Of a stretch of DNA of 24,110 nucleotides, positions 15,335 to 22,923 are shown piece by piece (position 1 is the stretch's first letter; every line of letters begins with the position of its first letter). The notes beneath the pieces were generated by a model. That model saw only the letters and a program-made list of their open reading frames with translations, was not told the origin of the DNA and searched no databases. Position numbers and translations under genes: made by a program. Origin of the DNA: Crocinitomicaceae bacterium (GTDB lineage: Bacteria > Bacteroidota > Bacteroidia > Flavobacteriales_D > Crocinitomicaceae); contig JAHEMP010000008.1 of NCBI GenBank assembly GCA_024643585.1, forward strand, positions 1 to 24,110, written 5' to 3'.

Positions 15335-17177
15335 ATTGACTTTAAATACACTATTGATGAAGCATAAAACATTTTTTGTTTTGTTGCTAGTGGGTTTAAT
15401 TCTGCGCCTTTTATTTATTGAAAACCAAGGTTTGTCGAATGATGAGCTCAGTGCAGTTATCAGAACACGTTATTCTTCATGGGATGAACTCTGGTCCTTG
15501 GGCATTCGGGAAGGGGACATGCACCCAGGTTTTTATCAAACTTTTCTATGGTTTTGGGTTAAGTTGTTTGGAGAATCTGAATTTGCAATTCGCTCAACTT
15601 CACTGATTTTTTATGTTTTAAATCTTGGCTTGTTGTATGCCATTTGCCTTCGGTTTTACTCAAAATTTACGGGCTTGGTTCTCGTTGCCTTTTACGTTTC
15701 TCTGTCATTTTTGATTATTAATACTACGACAGCAAGACCCTATAATTCTGGTGTGTTTTTCGTGCTTTTGGCATTTTATAGTCTTTTGTCAATTGACTCT
15801 GAAGAAGGAAAAGGGAAGGCATATACTTGGGTTCTATTTTCGCTTTCGCTTTTAGGGGCCATGGCTTCTCATTATTTTGCATTTTTGACCGTTGGTGTAA
15901 TTGGAATCCTTTCTTTCTTTTTCCTTTCAAAGCAAAAAATAATTGGTTTGGTAGCTTCGGGAATGGCGGCACTTTTACTTTTTACTCTTCACTTACCAAC
16001 AACCATACATCAATTGCAGCAAGGGGGAATTGGTTGGTTGGATAAACCTGATTTTTTCTGGTGGATTGAATTTTTAAAACAATCTTTTCAAGATTCCTAT
16101 TGGATGCTAGCCATTGCATTATTAATAATTATCACATTAAAAAATGGGAGTATTCCTGTTTCGAGAAATCAAAAATTTGCAATTCAAATAACACTAATTA
16201 CAGGTTTGTTAGCTTATCTGATCTCAATTTTTTACACCCCAATTCTGAGGGAATTGGTTTTTCAGTTCATACTACCTTTCCTGCTGATTGGAATTTTAGG
16301 TTCCATAGAAATAAATACAGAAAGAAGGAGTGGCAGATGGAAAAGAATTGCTCCTTTGCTCATCCTTGTTTTGTTTTCTTGTCATAGCATTATACAAGTT
16401 CAAATCTATAAACCGAAGCATTATGGGGTTTTTAGAGAATTGGGTGAAAACCAGAACAAATGGGTGTCCGAAAGAAAATCAAAAAACATTTGCTTTGCTG
16501 AAAATTTCAACAATGTTGATTATTTGAATTATTATTTGGATTCAGCGGTCGTTGAGGAAATTATGGATTGGGCAAATATTGACGCCGTTTACAAATTGAA
16601 TGAAAGAGTAAAAGCAGCCAAAACAGCTTATTTTATTTACAATTGGAGCAACAATTATCAATCTCCGATGTTCCTCGAATGCATTAGAAGATGCTACCCA
16701 AGAATTGCTGAATTTGATACCTATTTCAATAGTGGATCGTATCTTTTTTCTCGGACAATTAGAGACAATGCAATTAGTAAAAGAGAAATAAATGAGGTGT
16801 TTGAAGGAGGTTTGATCGAAGGGGATGAGTTTTTCGGTGAGTATAAAATTAATGTAGGAGACTTAAGAAATGAAATTACTTTGAATGAATACTTGCTATT
16901 GGAATCAAACGCTATTGTCAATGGAATTAAATCTTTTTACATGGTTGTGACTGCAGAGCGGAATGGTGAATTTTTGCAAGTTGATTCAATTCCAGCCATG
17001 TATTATGCCTATAATCAAATCGAATTATCAAATGAACCAGGAATGAATGAGTTTTTTATGGCATTCGAATTGCCAAAGAAATTGAAGGATAATGATGTCG
17101 TAAAAATTTATTGCTGGAATCCTGAAAAAGGAGAGATAATAATCAACAACATGAAGTTGTTTGCTGTGAAATTTTAA
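15327..17177 (+). CDS. GT39-like polytopic membrane glycosyltransferase (ArnT/PMT type)
   Basis: A 616-residue protein. About ten hydrophobic segments fill residues 14-360, followed by a soluble C-terminal domain of about 250 residues without membrane segments. After the first segment lies an acidic pair in LSNDELSA (Asp39, Glu40), and then MHPGFYQTFLWFWVKLFG. These are the first-loop catalytic Asp and His-Pro motifs of GT39/PMT/ArnT enzymes, which move sugars from polyprenyl-phosphate donors to lipid or protein on the outer face of the membrane. Donor and acceptor are unknown. ATG at 15327 overlaps the end of rlmB by eight bases; ATG at 15357 (MKHKTFF) is a plausible alternative start. The gene ends four bases into the convergent yjjG-like gene. 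The tail could be an acceptor-binding domain. Confidence 0.82.
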   Translation: MAKLTLNTLLMKHKTFFVLLLVGLILRLLFIENQGLSNDELSAVIRTRYSSWDELWSLGIREGDMHPGFYQTFLWFWVKLFGESEFAIRSTSLIFYVLNLGLLYAICLRFYSKFTGLVLVAFYVSLSFLIINTTTARPYNSGVFFVLLAFYSLLSIDSEEGKGKAYTWVLFSLSLLGAMASHYFAFLTVGVIGILSFFFLSKQKIIGLVASGMAALLLFTLHLPTTIHQLQQGGIGWLDKPDFFWWIEFLKQSFQDSYWMLAIALLIIITLKNGSIPVSRNQKFAIQITLITGLLAYLISIFYTPILRELVFQFILPFLLIGILGSIEINTERRSGRWKRIAPLLILVLFSCHSIIQVQIYKPKHYGVFRELGENQNKWVSERKSKNICFAENFNNVDYLNYYLDSAVVEEIMDWANIDAVYKLNERVKAAKTAYFIYNWSNNYQSPMFLECIRRCYPRIAEFDTYFNSGSYLFSRTIRDNAISKREINEVFEGGLIEGDEFFGEYKINVGDLRNEITLNEYLLLESNAIVNGIKSFYMVVTAERNGEFLQVDSIPAMYYAYNQIELSNEPGMNEFFMAFELPKKLKDNDVVKIYCWNPEKGEIIINNMKLFAVKF

Positions 17178-17884
17178 TAGCGTAATACCCACGGAATTTT
17201 GGCGGGAAGTTCTGTTAAATGCTCAATAACATCATCGTCTTTTCGAACCTTGTGTTTACCTCGATGATTAAAAAAAATGGATTTCATACCAGCGTTAAGT
17301 CCGCCTAAATAATCAGCTTCGTAATTATCTCCAATCATCACACTTTTTTCTTTTTTAGCATTCGCCTTCGCCATTGAATAATTGAAAACTCGACTATCAG
17401 GTTTGGTCACCCCAACCTCTTCTGAGCAGACCACGATATCAAAAAAACTTGTTAATCCTGCCTCGCGAATTTTAATATGCTGAACCTCCATAAAACCATT
17501 GGTAATAATGTGCAGATTATATCCTTCTTTGGATAAATCGTTTAAGGTTTCGATGGCTCCGGGAAATAGATTTTTTTGAAATGGAGAAACCTCAATATAC
17601 CTATGACTAAGTTGATCAACAAGACCATTATCATCAATCTTGAAGTACTTTAGGGTATCAGTAAATCTTTTGGTTCTCAGTAATTCTTTCGATACAGTTC
17701 CTTTGCTGTATTGTTGCCAAAGTAATTTGTTTGCGTTTTGGTATACGCCGTGAAAAGTGGAAAATTTCTCAATCTTTTGGTGTAAATCAGCCTCTTTAAA
17801 AATTTGTTTCAGAGCGGTTTTTGAATTTTTTTCGAAATCCCACAAGGTATGGTCTAGATCAAAGAAAAGATGATAGTCTTCCAT
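17174..17884 (-). CDS. yjjG: YjjG-family HAD pyrimidine nucleotidase
   Basis: A 236-residue cytoplasmic HAD hydrolase. Motif I is FDLDHTLWDF with nucleophile Asp9 and Asp11, motif II is HIITNG (Thr128), motif III is the lysine in GVTKPDS (Lys161), and motif IV is GDNYEADYLGG (Asp186, Asp191). The helical cap in between and the DLDHTLWDF start match YjjG, a non-canonical pyrimidine nucleotidase that removes phosphate from dUMP, dTMP and damaged or 5-substituted pyrimidine nucleotides, protecting the cell against base analogues. It starts directly after the stop of the small membrane protein gene, which follows upp, so it completes a likely upp operon. That pyrimidine context supports the call. 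Its 3' end overlaps the convergent glycosyltransferase gene by four bases. Confidence 0.88.
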   Translation of the reverse strand: MEDYHLFFDLDHTLWDFEKNSKTALKQIFKEADLHQKIEKFSTFHGVYQNANKLLWQQYSKGTVSKELLRTKRFTDTLKYFKIDDNGLVDQLSHRYIEVSPFQKNLFPGAIETLNDLSKEGYNLHIITNGFMEVQHIKIREAGLTSFFDIVVCSEEVGVTKPDSRVFNYSMAKANAKKEKSVMIGDNYEADYLGGLNAGMKSIFFNHRGKHKVRKDDDVIEHLTELPAKIPWVLRY

Positions 17885-18346
17885 TTACAGTATGTTGTAA
17901 TAAAGTACAGTCAGCAGAAAGCTATTCAGTATTAGTCCAAAAACAATAATTGAAAAAGTGTTCTTTTGATGTCCGAAAAATTTTGCACAAATAATACTTC
18001 CAATCGGAACAGAAAGAAAAAGAGGAGCAAATAAACAAAGTCCATATTGACCAATTTTATGCTTAACTTTTATTATTGTTCTGTTTACTTTGGTGAAGCT
18101 TTTTTTGTGTTTGAATATCTGTCCTGTTTTTTCCATTGCTATTTTCCGCTCAATTTTCTTTTGATGGTATCGTTTCATGAAAAATTCACTCATAAAATAG
18201 AAAACCAGTGCACTTACCAATCCTCCCGCGAATGATGCAACCCAAGATGTAATAAAATCGAGTTGAAAACCTTTTCCAACTAGTGGGGCAAACATGAATT
18301 TAGCAAATGCCGAAAAAAATACAGATGTTATGGCTACCCACTTCAT
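17885..18346 (-). CDS. Small integral membrane protein, unknown function
   Basis: A 153-residue protein with two hydrophobic halves (about 4-55 and 100-150) separated by a strongly basic loop (57-98, including RYHQKKIERK). The halves look related: KFMFAPLVGKGF near 16-27 and GLCLFAPLFLSVPIG near 102-116 share an F-APL pattern, as in internally repeated small transporters such as the small multidrug export or DedA-like proteins. I cannot assign it to any of them with confidence. Its start is nine bases after the upp stop and its own stop abuts the yjjG start. The order suggests it works with, or is co-regulated with, pyrimidine salvage; transport of a base or analogue would be one guess. Confidence 0.7.
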   Translation of the reverse strand: MKWVAITSVFFSAFAKFMFAPLVGKGFQLDFITSWVASFAGGLVSALVFYFMSEFFMKRYHQKKIERKIAMEKTGQIFKHKKSFTKVNRTIIKVKHKIGQYGLCLFAPLFLSVPIGSIICAKFFGHQKNTFSIIVFGLILNSFLLTVLYYNIL

Positions 18347-18355
18347 GCAATAATA

Positions 18356-19003
18356 CTAAAGTTTAATTCCAAAAGCCAAATCTCCAGCGTCTCCCAAGCC
18401 TGGAACAATATAGGATTGAGCTGTTAATTCTTTATCAATTGCACCGATATAATAGAGCGTGTCTTTGGGTAAGTGATCTTGGAGATAAATCAATGCCTCT
18501 GGAGCCGCAATGGCCGCGCAGATAATGGTCTTTTTAGGCTTGCCATTCGCCAATAATGCTTTATATACCATTTGCATTGAATTCCCTGTTGCCAACATAG
18601 GGTCCGAAATAATAAGAATTTGGTCATCTAGATTTGGAGCTGCCATATATTCTACATGAATATCGAACTCTTCCGCTGTTGAATGCTTTCTATAGGCAGA
18701 GACAAAAGCATTATCTGCTCGATCAAAAATATCCAGAAATCCCAAATGCATTCCCAGGCCAGCTCTTAATATTGTTGCGAGCACAGGTTGCTCACTCAAA
18801 ACATTACATTCTGCAGTCCCAAGAGGAGTTTGAACCTCTTCCACCTTGTAATTTAAAACTTTTGAAACCTCGTATGCCATTATAGCTCCGATTCTTTTCA
18901 AATTGGCTCGAAAGCGCAATGGATCGACCTGAATCTTAACATCCCTCATCTCAGCGAGATAGGTATTAAATACGGTGTGATTGTCTGAAAAATGATAAAG
19001 CAT
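18356..19003 (-). CDS. upp: Uracil phosphoribosyltransferase
   Basis: Upp converts uracil and PRPP to UMP and pyrophosphate in pyrimidine salvage. The 215-residue protein has the PRPP loop ISDPMLATGNS (about 132-142), close to the usual DPMLATGGS, and the uracil-binding C-terminus YIVPGLGDAGDLAFG, nearly invariant in the family. ATILRAGLGM (about 76-85) is the conserved middle motif that contacts pyrophosphate. The length and start are normal. It is the first gene of a run with a small membrane protein (nine-base gap) and a YjjG-type nucleotidase. A TATCTTTA element lies 19 bases before the start. The Gly-to-Asn change in the PRPP loop is minor. Confidence 0.96.
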   Translation of the reverse strand: MLYHFSDNHTVFNTYLAEMRDVKIQVDPLRFRANLKRIGAIMAYEVSKVLNYKVEEVQTPLGTAECNVLSEQPVLATILRAGLGMHLGFLDIFDRADNAFVSAYRKHSTAEEFDIHVEYMAAPNLDDQILIISDPMLATGNSMQMVYKALLANGKPKKTIICAAIAAPEALIYLQDHLPKDTLYYIGAIDKELTAQSYIVPGLGDAGDLAFGIKL

Positions 19004-19022
19004 AAGTTGGCATTTCTTTCTC

Positions 19023-19030
19023 TAAAGATA
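19023..19030 (-). promoter_or_regulatory. Possible -7 element of the upp operon
   Basis: TATCTTTA on the minus strand has one mismatch to TAnnTTTG and ends 19 bases before the upp ATG. A TTG at 19046-19048 lies 15 bases upstream, a little close for a -33 box. Tentative. Confidence 0.35.
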
Positions 19031-19115
19031 ATTCAAATGTTTTGACAATGCGAACAGGATATTCAAAATGATTGTTAAGATTGATAATTGTAATTAATTC
19101 CTTTTAAAAAAAAGG

Positions 19116-19123
19116 TAAATTTG
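19116..19123 (+). promoter_or_regulatory. -7 promoter element of the ABC exporter operon
   Basis: TAAATTTG is an exact TAnnTTTG match that ends seven bases before the ATG at 19131, so the mRNA would be almost leaderless. A TTG at 19088-19090 lies 25 bases upstream, a little beyond the usual spacing. Confidence 0.55.
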
Positions 19124-19130
19124 CGCTCGC

Positions 19131-20906
19131 ATGGCAGAGAAAGCTAAATTAAACACGAAAATATTTTTCAGATTGGTATCTTATGCTAAATCGTATAAGT
19201 CGATTTTGCTCTTTGCTTTTATGGCTTCTTTGCTAATCGCTTTATTTTCAGCCCTGCGTCCAAAGTTGATTGGTGATATGGTTCGAAATTATATTGTCAA
19301 TTCTCAAGACGCCAATGGACTTTTACTTTGGACGGGCATCATAATTGGAATGTTGGCTTTTGAGGCGCTCTTTCAATTTGCTGGAAATTATTTTTCCAAT
19401 CTATTGGCTCAAAATATAATCAAGGATCTAAGAAAGAAGCTTTTTGCCCACATCATGACTTTCAAAATGCAATATTTTGATAGGACTCCGATTGGTGCGC
19501 TCGTAACCAGAGTAGTTTCCGATTTGGAAGCGGTCAGTGAAGTATTTTCTTCAGGATTAATTGATATTTTGGGAGATGTTATTATGTTGCTTACCGTTTT
19601 GGGTTGGATGTTCTACACCAATTCAGAATTGACTTTGTTGACTTTGATACCAATTCCCTTATTACTCTTTGCAACAAGAATTTTCGCACGTGCGATGAGA
19701 AAATCATTTCAATTGGAGAGATTGCAAGTAACTAAACTCAATACCTTCGTTCAAGAAAGAATTTCAGGGATGGCAATCGTTCAAATGTTTAGCAGAGAGA
19801 AACAGGAATTTGAGAGCTTCAAAGAAATCAATAAAGGTCATCGTCAAGCACATGTAAACGCAGTTTGGGCATTTTCAATATTTTTTCCGGTGGTAGAAAT
19901 GTTAAGTTCTCTTTCTATTGCCTTATTGTTGGTTTGGGGTGCTTTTCAAATTGATGGTATAAAACCTGAAAATCAAACATTAATGTATTCACAAATTATT
20001 TCATTTACCTTGTGGATCAATATGTTGTATCGTCCAATAAGACAATTGGCCGATAAATTCAATATTTTGCAAAGAGGAACAGTACGAGCTGAAAGGGTTT
20101 TTGAGATTTTGGATTTGGATGATCATATTCAGCACGCAGGAAAGGATGTCGACGTTGATTTCAATCAAAACTTGGAGTTTAAAAGTATTTATTTCGCTTA
20201 TCGTAACGAAGAATATGTTTTACAAAATATTAACCTTGAAATAAAAGCTGGATCAACCGTTGCTTTTGTTGGTGCAACGGGAGCGGGCAAGTCGTCTATC
20301 GTAAATTTAATTGGTAGATTCTATGAATATCAAAAAGGAGAAATTCTTTTAGGAGGCAAGGATATTAAAGAAATCGAGTTAACTCATTTGAGAAGCAATA
20401 TTGCAATTGTTCTTCAAGACGTGTTTTTATTTTCAGATACAATACACAATAATATTACCCTTGGGGATGAATCCATATCTCGAGAACAAGTGATTGAAGC
20501 AGCAAAAGCCGTTAAGGCTCACGACTTTATTGCAAAGTTGCCGGATGGTTATGATTATCATGTTGGAGAAAGAGGCGGAGTTCTTTCAGTGGGTCAAAGG
20601 CAGTTGATTTCCTTCATTCGAGCCTATGTTTTTGAACCTAAAATTTTAATTTTAGATGAAGCGACTTCAAGCGTAGATGATTACTCGGAAGAATTGATTC
20701 AACGCGCGACCGAAGAATTGACGAAAGGAAGAACTTCTATCGTAATCGCCCATCGATTATCAACAATACAATCAGCTGATAAGATTGTTGTTTTAGAAAA
20801 GGGAGAAATAATGGAGGTTGGAACGCATTTGGAGTTGTTGACCCTAGAAAATGGCTATTACAGAAAGTTGTATGACATGCAGTTTTCGGAAGAAAAAATA
20901 AAATGA
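19131..20906 (+). CDS. ABC exporter, fused permease and ATPase (MsbA-like)
   Basis: A 591-residue half-transporter that should work as a homodimer in the inner membrane. Six hydrophobic segments fill about 20-310 (for example 24-42, 66-85, 146-183 and 247-273). The ATPase domain covers about 345-591 with Walker A GATGAGKSS (381-389), Q-loop Gln429, signature LSVGQRQ (485-491), Walker B ILILDEAT (505-512) and H-loop His541. The signature has Val in place of the second residue's usual Gly (LSGGQ), a variant common in ABC exporters of this phylum. The architecture is that of lipid A, lipid or drug exporters; the substrate is unknown. The downstream binding-fold gene overlaps its stop as ATGA, so they are translationally coupled. 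The promoter is nearly leaderless. Confidence 0.93.
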   Translation: MAEKAKLNTKIFFRLVSYAKSYKSILLFAFMASLLIALFSALRPKLIGDMVRNYIVNSQDANGLLLWTGIIIGMLAFEALFQFAGNYFSNLLAQNIIKDLRKKLFAHIMTFKMQYFDRTPIGALVTRVVSDLEAVSEVFSSGLIDILGDVIMLLTVLGWMFYTNSELTLLTLIPIPLLLFATRIFARAMRKSFQLERLQVTKLNTFVQERISGMAIVQMFSREKQEFESFKEINKGHRQAHVNAVWAFSIFFPVVEMLSSLSIALLLVWGAFQIDGIKPENQTLMYSQIISFTLWINMLYRPIRQLADKFNILQRGTVRAERVFEILDLDDHIQHAGKDVDVDFNQNLEFKSIYFAYRNEEYVLQNINLEIKAGSTVAFVGATGAGKSSIVNLIGRFYEYQKGEILLGGKDIKEIELTHLRSNIAIVLQDVFLFSDTIHNNITLGDESISREQVIEAAKAVKAHDFIAKLPDGYDYHVGERGGVLSVGQRQLISFIRAYVFEPKILILDEATSSVDDYSEELIQRATEELTKGRTSIVIAHRLSTIQSADKIVVLEKGEIMEVGTHLELLTLENGYYRKLYDMQFSEEKIK

Positions 20907-21766
20907 TAGGATTGAATATCGGAGGGGTGCCTGAACACTTCAACTTACCATGGCGATTGGCCATAGAAGACGGAAAATTTAGAGAATTTGGTTTGAATTT
21001 ACATTGGGCCGATATGAGCGGTGGTACAGGTCAAATGATACGTGGTTTAGAAAATAAATCCATCGACGTAGCTGTATTGTTGACAGAGGGAATTACCAAA
21101 GCAATTTTACAAGGTTTGGATGCCACAATTATCCAAGTATACGTAAACAGCCCATTGCAATGGGGTGTCCATGTGCCTTACAATTCAGATATCCAGAGTT
21201 TCGAAGATTTAAAAGATAAAACGTATGCCATCTCTAGAGAAGGTTCTGGCTCGCATCTTATGTCGTACGTGTTCGCACACCAGCAAGGTTGGCCAACGGA
21301 CAATTTAAAGTTCAATGTTATTGGTGATGTGTACGGTGGTCTATGGGCTTTGGAACATAATGAGGCTCAAGCATTTTTGTGGGAAAAATACACTACGGCT
21401 CCATTTGCGGAACAAAAAAAATGCCGTTCAATTGGAGATGTGGTTACTCCTTGGCCTTGTTTCGTGATTGCTGTTCGAAATGAAGTCTTGGATAAGCATA
21501 AGGATCTATTGGATCAAATGTGTAAAACCGTTAATCAACGCGCCAAAGAAATGCTGACGGAGCCAAATATTGTTGATATTATTTCGTGGCGATATAATCT
21601 TCGTAGCAGCCATGTAGAAAGTTGGTTAAAAGAAACCGTTTGGAATTATGATGGTATTGCTTATCCATTGGAATTCAATAAAACGGTCAACTATTTAAAA
21701 ATGTTGGATTTAATTACCGAAGAACAAAGCGAAAATTGGAGAGAGAAATTGTTTCCGAAATCGTAA
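20903..21766 (+). CDS. Type 2 periplasmic-binding-fold protein without signal peptide (SsuA/THI5-like)
   Basis: A 287-residue protein with the fold of nitrate/sulfonate/THI5-like solute-binding proteins. It opens directly with the first strand (IGGVPEHFNLPWRLAIEDG), and has GTGQMIRGLENKSIDVAVLLTEG (about 41-63) and a second lobe with AISREGSGSHLMSYVFAHQ (about 109-127) of the kind that grips anions. There is no signal peptide or lipobox, and no room upstream because the ATG overlaps the exporter's stop (ATGA), so it is probably cytoplasmic. It may belong to the Ca3427-like branch of this fold, which also lacks export signals; that placement is from memory. It cannot serve an importer outside the membrane, and the neighbour is an exporter. 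It may be a sensor, carrier or an enzyme like THI5. ferrochelatase follows after 30 bases. Confidence 0.8.
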   Translation: MIGLNIGGVPEHFNLPWRLAIEDGKFREFGLNLHWADMSGGTGQMIRGLENKSIDVAVLLTEGITKAILQGLDATIIQVYVNSPLQWGVHVPYNSDIQSFEDLKDKTYAISREGSGSHLMSYVFAHQQGWPTDNLKFNVIGDVYGGLWALEHNEAQAFLWEKYTTAPFAEQKKCRSIGDVVTPWPCFVIAVRNEVLDKHKDLLDQMCKTVNQRAKEMLTEPNIVDIISWRYNLRSSHVESWLKETVWNYDGIAYPLEFNKTVNYLKMLDLITEEQSENWREKLFPKS

Positions 21767-21796
21767 ACTTCTTGAGTAAACTTTTGTTTAAAGAAC

Positions 21797-22828
21797 ATGT
21801 TGAAGAAAAAAATAGGATTGCTTTTATTGCAATTGGGTACACCGGATAGCCCCAAAACAAGCGACGTTCGTCGTTATTTAAGTGAATTTTTAAATGACCC
21901 ACGGGTTATTGATATTCCTTGGCTACCGAGAAAATTGTTGGTAAATGGAATCATCGTTCCTTTTCGCGCACCGAAATCTGCAAAAATTTACAAAGAGTTG
22001 TGGGATATGTCGAACGGCATTTCGCCTTTGATGACGCATACTGAAAAGGTAAAGGAATTGCTTCAAGAACGTTTTAAAAATGATAATGTTACGGTTGAAA
22101 TGGCTATGCGTTATCAAAACCCATCGATGGACAGTGTTCTGGCTAAAATGAAAACGGCCAACTACGATGAAATAATCATTCTTCCACTTTTCCCTCAATA
22201 CGCGAGCGCCTCGACCGGTTCCGCAGTAGAAAAGGCGATGAATATTATTCGAAAATGGTGGGTCATTCCGGATGTAAAAATTATCAGCCAGTTTTGGGAC
22301 AATGAAGGCTATATCGAAAGTATCGTAGACAATACAAAACAATTCGATATAAAATCATACGACCATGTCTTATTTTCCTACCACGGTTTGCCTGAGCGCC
22401 AAGTAGATAAAGTATACGAAGAAGAAACTGATTTATGCGGTGACCAACCGTGCGAGACAGAATTGAATGAGAAAAACAAGTTTTGCTACAAAGCGACGTG
22501 TTATGCGACAACTCGACTTTTAGCCGAAAAATTAGGTCTAAAAGAGGAAGATTATACCGTTTGTTTTCAATCGAGATTAGATAAAAAATGGTTGGAGCCT
22601 TTTTCAGATAAGGTAGTTGAAGAATGGGGAAAAAAAGGAGCCAAACGTTTATTGGCTTTTAGTCCAGCTTTTGTCGCCGACTGTTTAGAAACGCTTGTCG
22701 AAATAGGAGAGGAGTATCAAGAAATTTTTGAAGAACACGGAGGTGAAAAGGTTCAATTGGTTCCATCAAGCAATTCGCACCCAAGATTTATAGACGGGTT
22801 AGAGGAGTTGGTTAGAGAGAGAATGTAG
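21797..22828 (+). CDS. hemH: Ferrochelatase
   Basis: HemH inserts ferrous iron into protoporphyrin IX, or into coproporphyrin III in the coproporphyrin-dependent route, at the end of heme synthesis. The 343 residues show LLLQLGTPDSP at the N-terminus, the catalytic His196 in SYHGLPER, and Glu298 in CLETLVEIGEEY, the metal-side acid. Four cysteines sit just after the catalytic loop: Cys214, Cys219, Cys230 and Cys235, spaced CX4C-X10-CX4C. Some bacterial ferrochelatases carry a [2Fe-2S] cluster on cysteines inserted in this part of the chain, so a cluster is possible here. It lies 30 bases after the binding-fold gene, and a hairpin at its stop codon may terminate the transcript. Confidence 0.96.
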   Translation: MLKKKIGLLLLQLGTPDSPKTSDVRRYLSEFLNDPRVIDIPWLPRKLLVNGIIVPFRAPKSAKIYKELWDMSNGISPLMTHTEKVKELLQERFKNDNVTVEMAMRYQNPSMDSVLAKMKTANYDEIIILPLFPQYASASTGSAVEKAMNIIRKWWVIPDVKIISQFWDNEGYIESIVDNTKQFDIKSYDHVLFSYHGLPERQVDKVYEEETDLCGDQPCETELNEKNKFCYKATCYATTRLLAEKLGLKEEDYTVCFQSRLDKKWLEPFSDKVVEEWGKKGAKRLLAFSPAFVADCLETLVEIGEEYQEIFEEHGGEKVQLVPSSNSHPRFIDGLEELVRERM

Positions 22829-22860
22829 ATTTTTATTCAAATCTATGTTTATTTTTTATT
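22825..22860 (+). terminator. Probable terminator after hemH
   Basis: TAGATTT (22826-22832, which includes the hemH stop codon) pairs with AAATCTA (22839-22845) around a six-base loop, followed by a T-rich run to 22860. The stem is AT-rich, so termination is plausible but unproven. Confidence 0.45.
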
Positions 22861-22875
22861 CCAAAAGTAACTCCG

Positions 22876-22883
22876 TATCTTTG
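22876..22883 (+). promoter_or_regulatory. -7 promoter element of ahcY
   Basis: TATCTTTG is an exact TAnnTTTG match 40 bases before the ahcY ATG. The leader would be about 35 bases and AT-rich, consistent with a strongly translated gene. Confidence 0.5.
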
Positions 22884-22923
22884 CAGTCGATTTAGAATTA
22901 AGAATTTATAGAAAAATCAATAT

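Noticed and set aside
20903..21766. Interpretation as the binding component of a classical ABC importer with the upstream transporter
   Set aside because: The upstream protein is a fused exporter-type half-transporter and the binding-fold protein has no export signal.
21923..22342. Open frame of 139 codons on the minus strand
   Set aside because: It is antisense to ferrochelatase, which is unambiguous; the frame has no recognisable motif or promoter.
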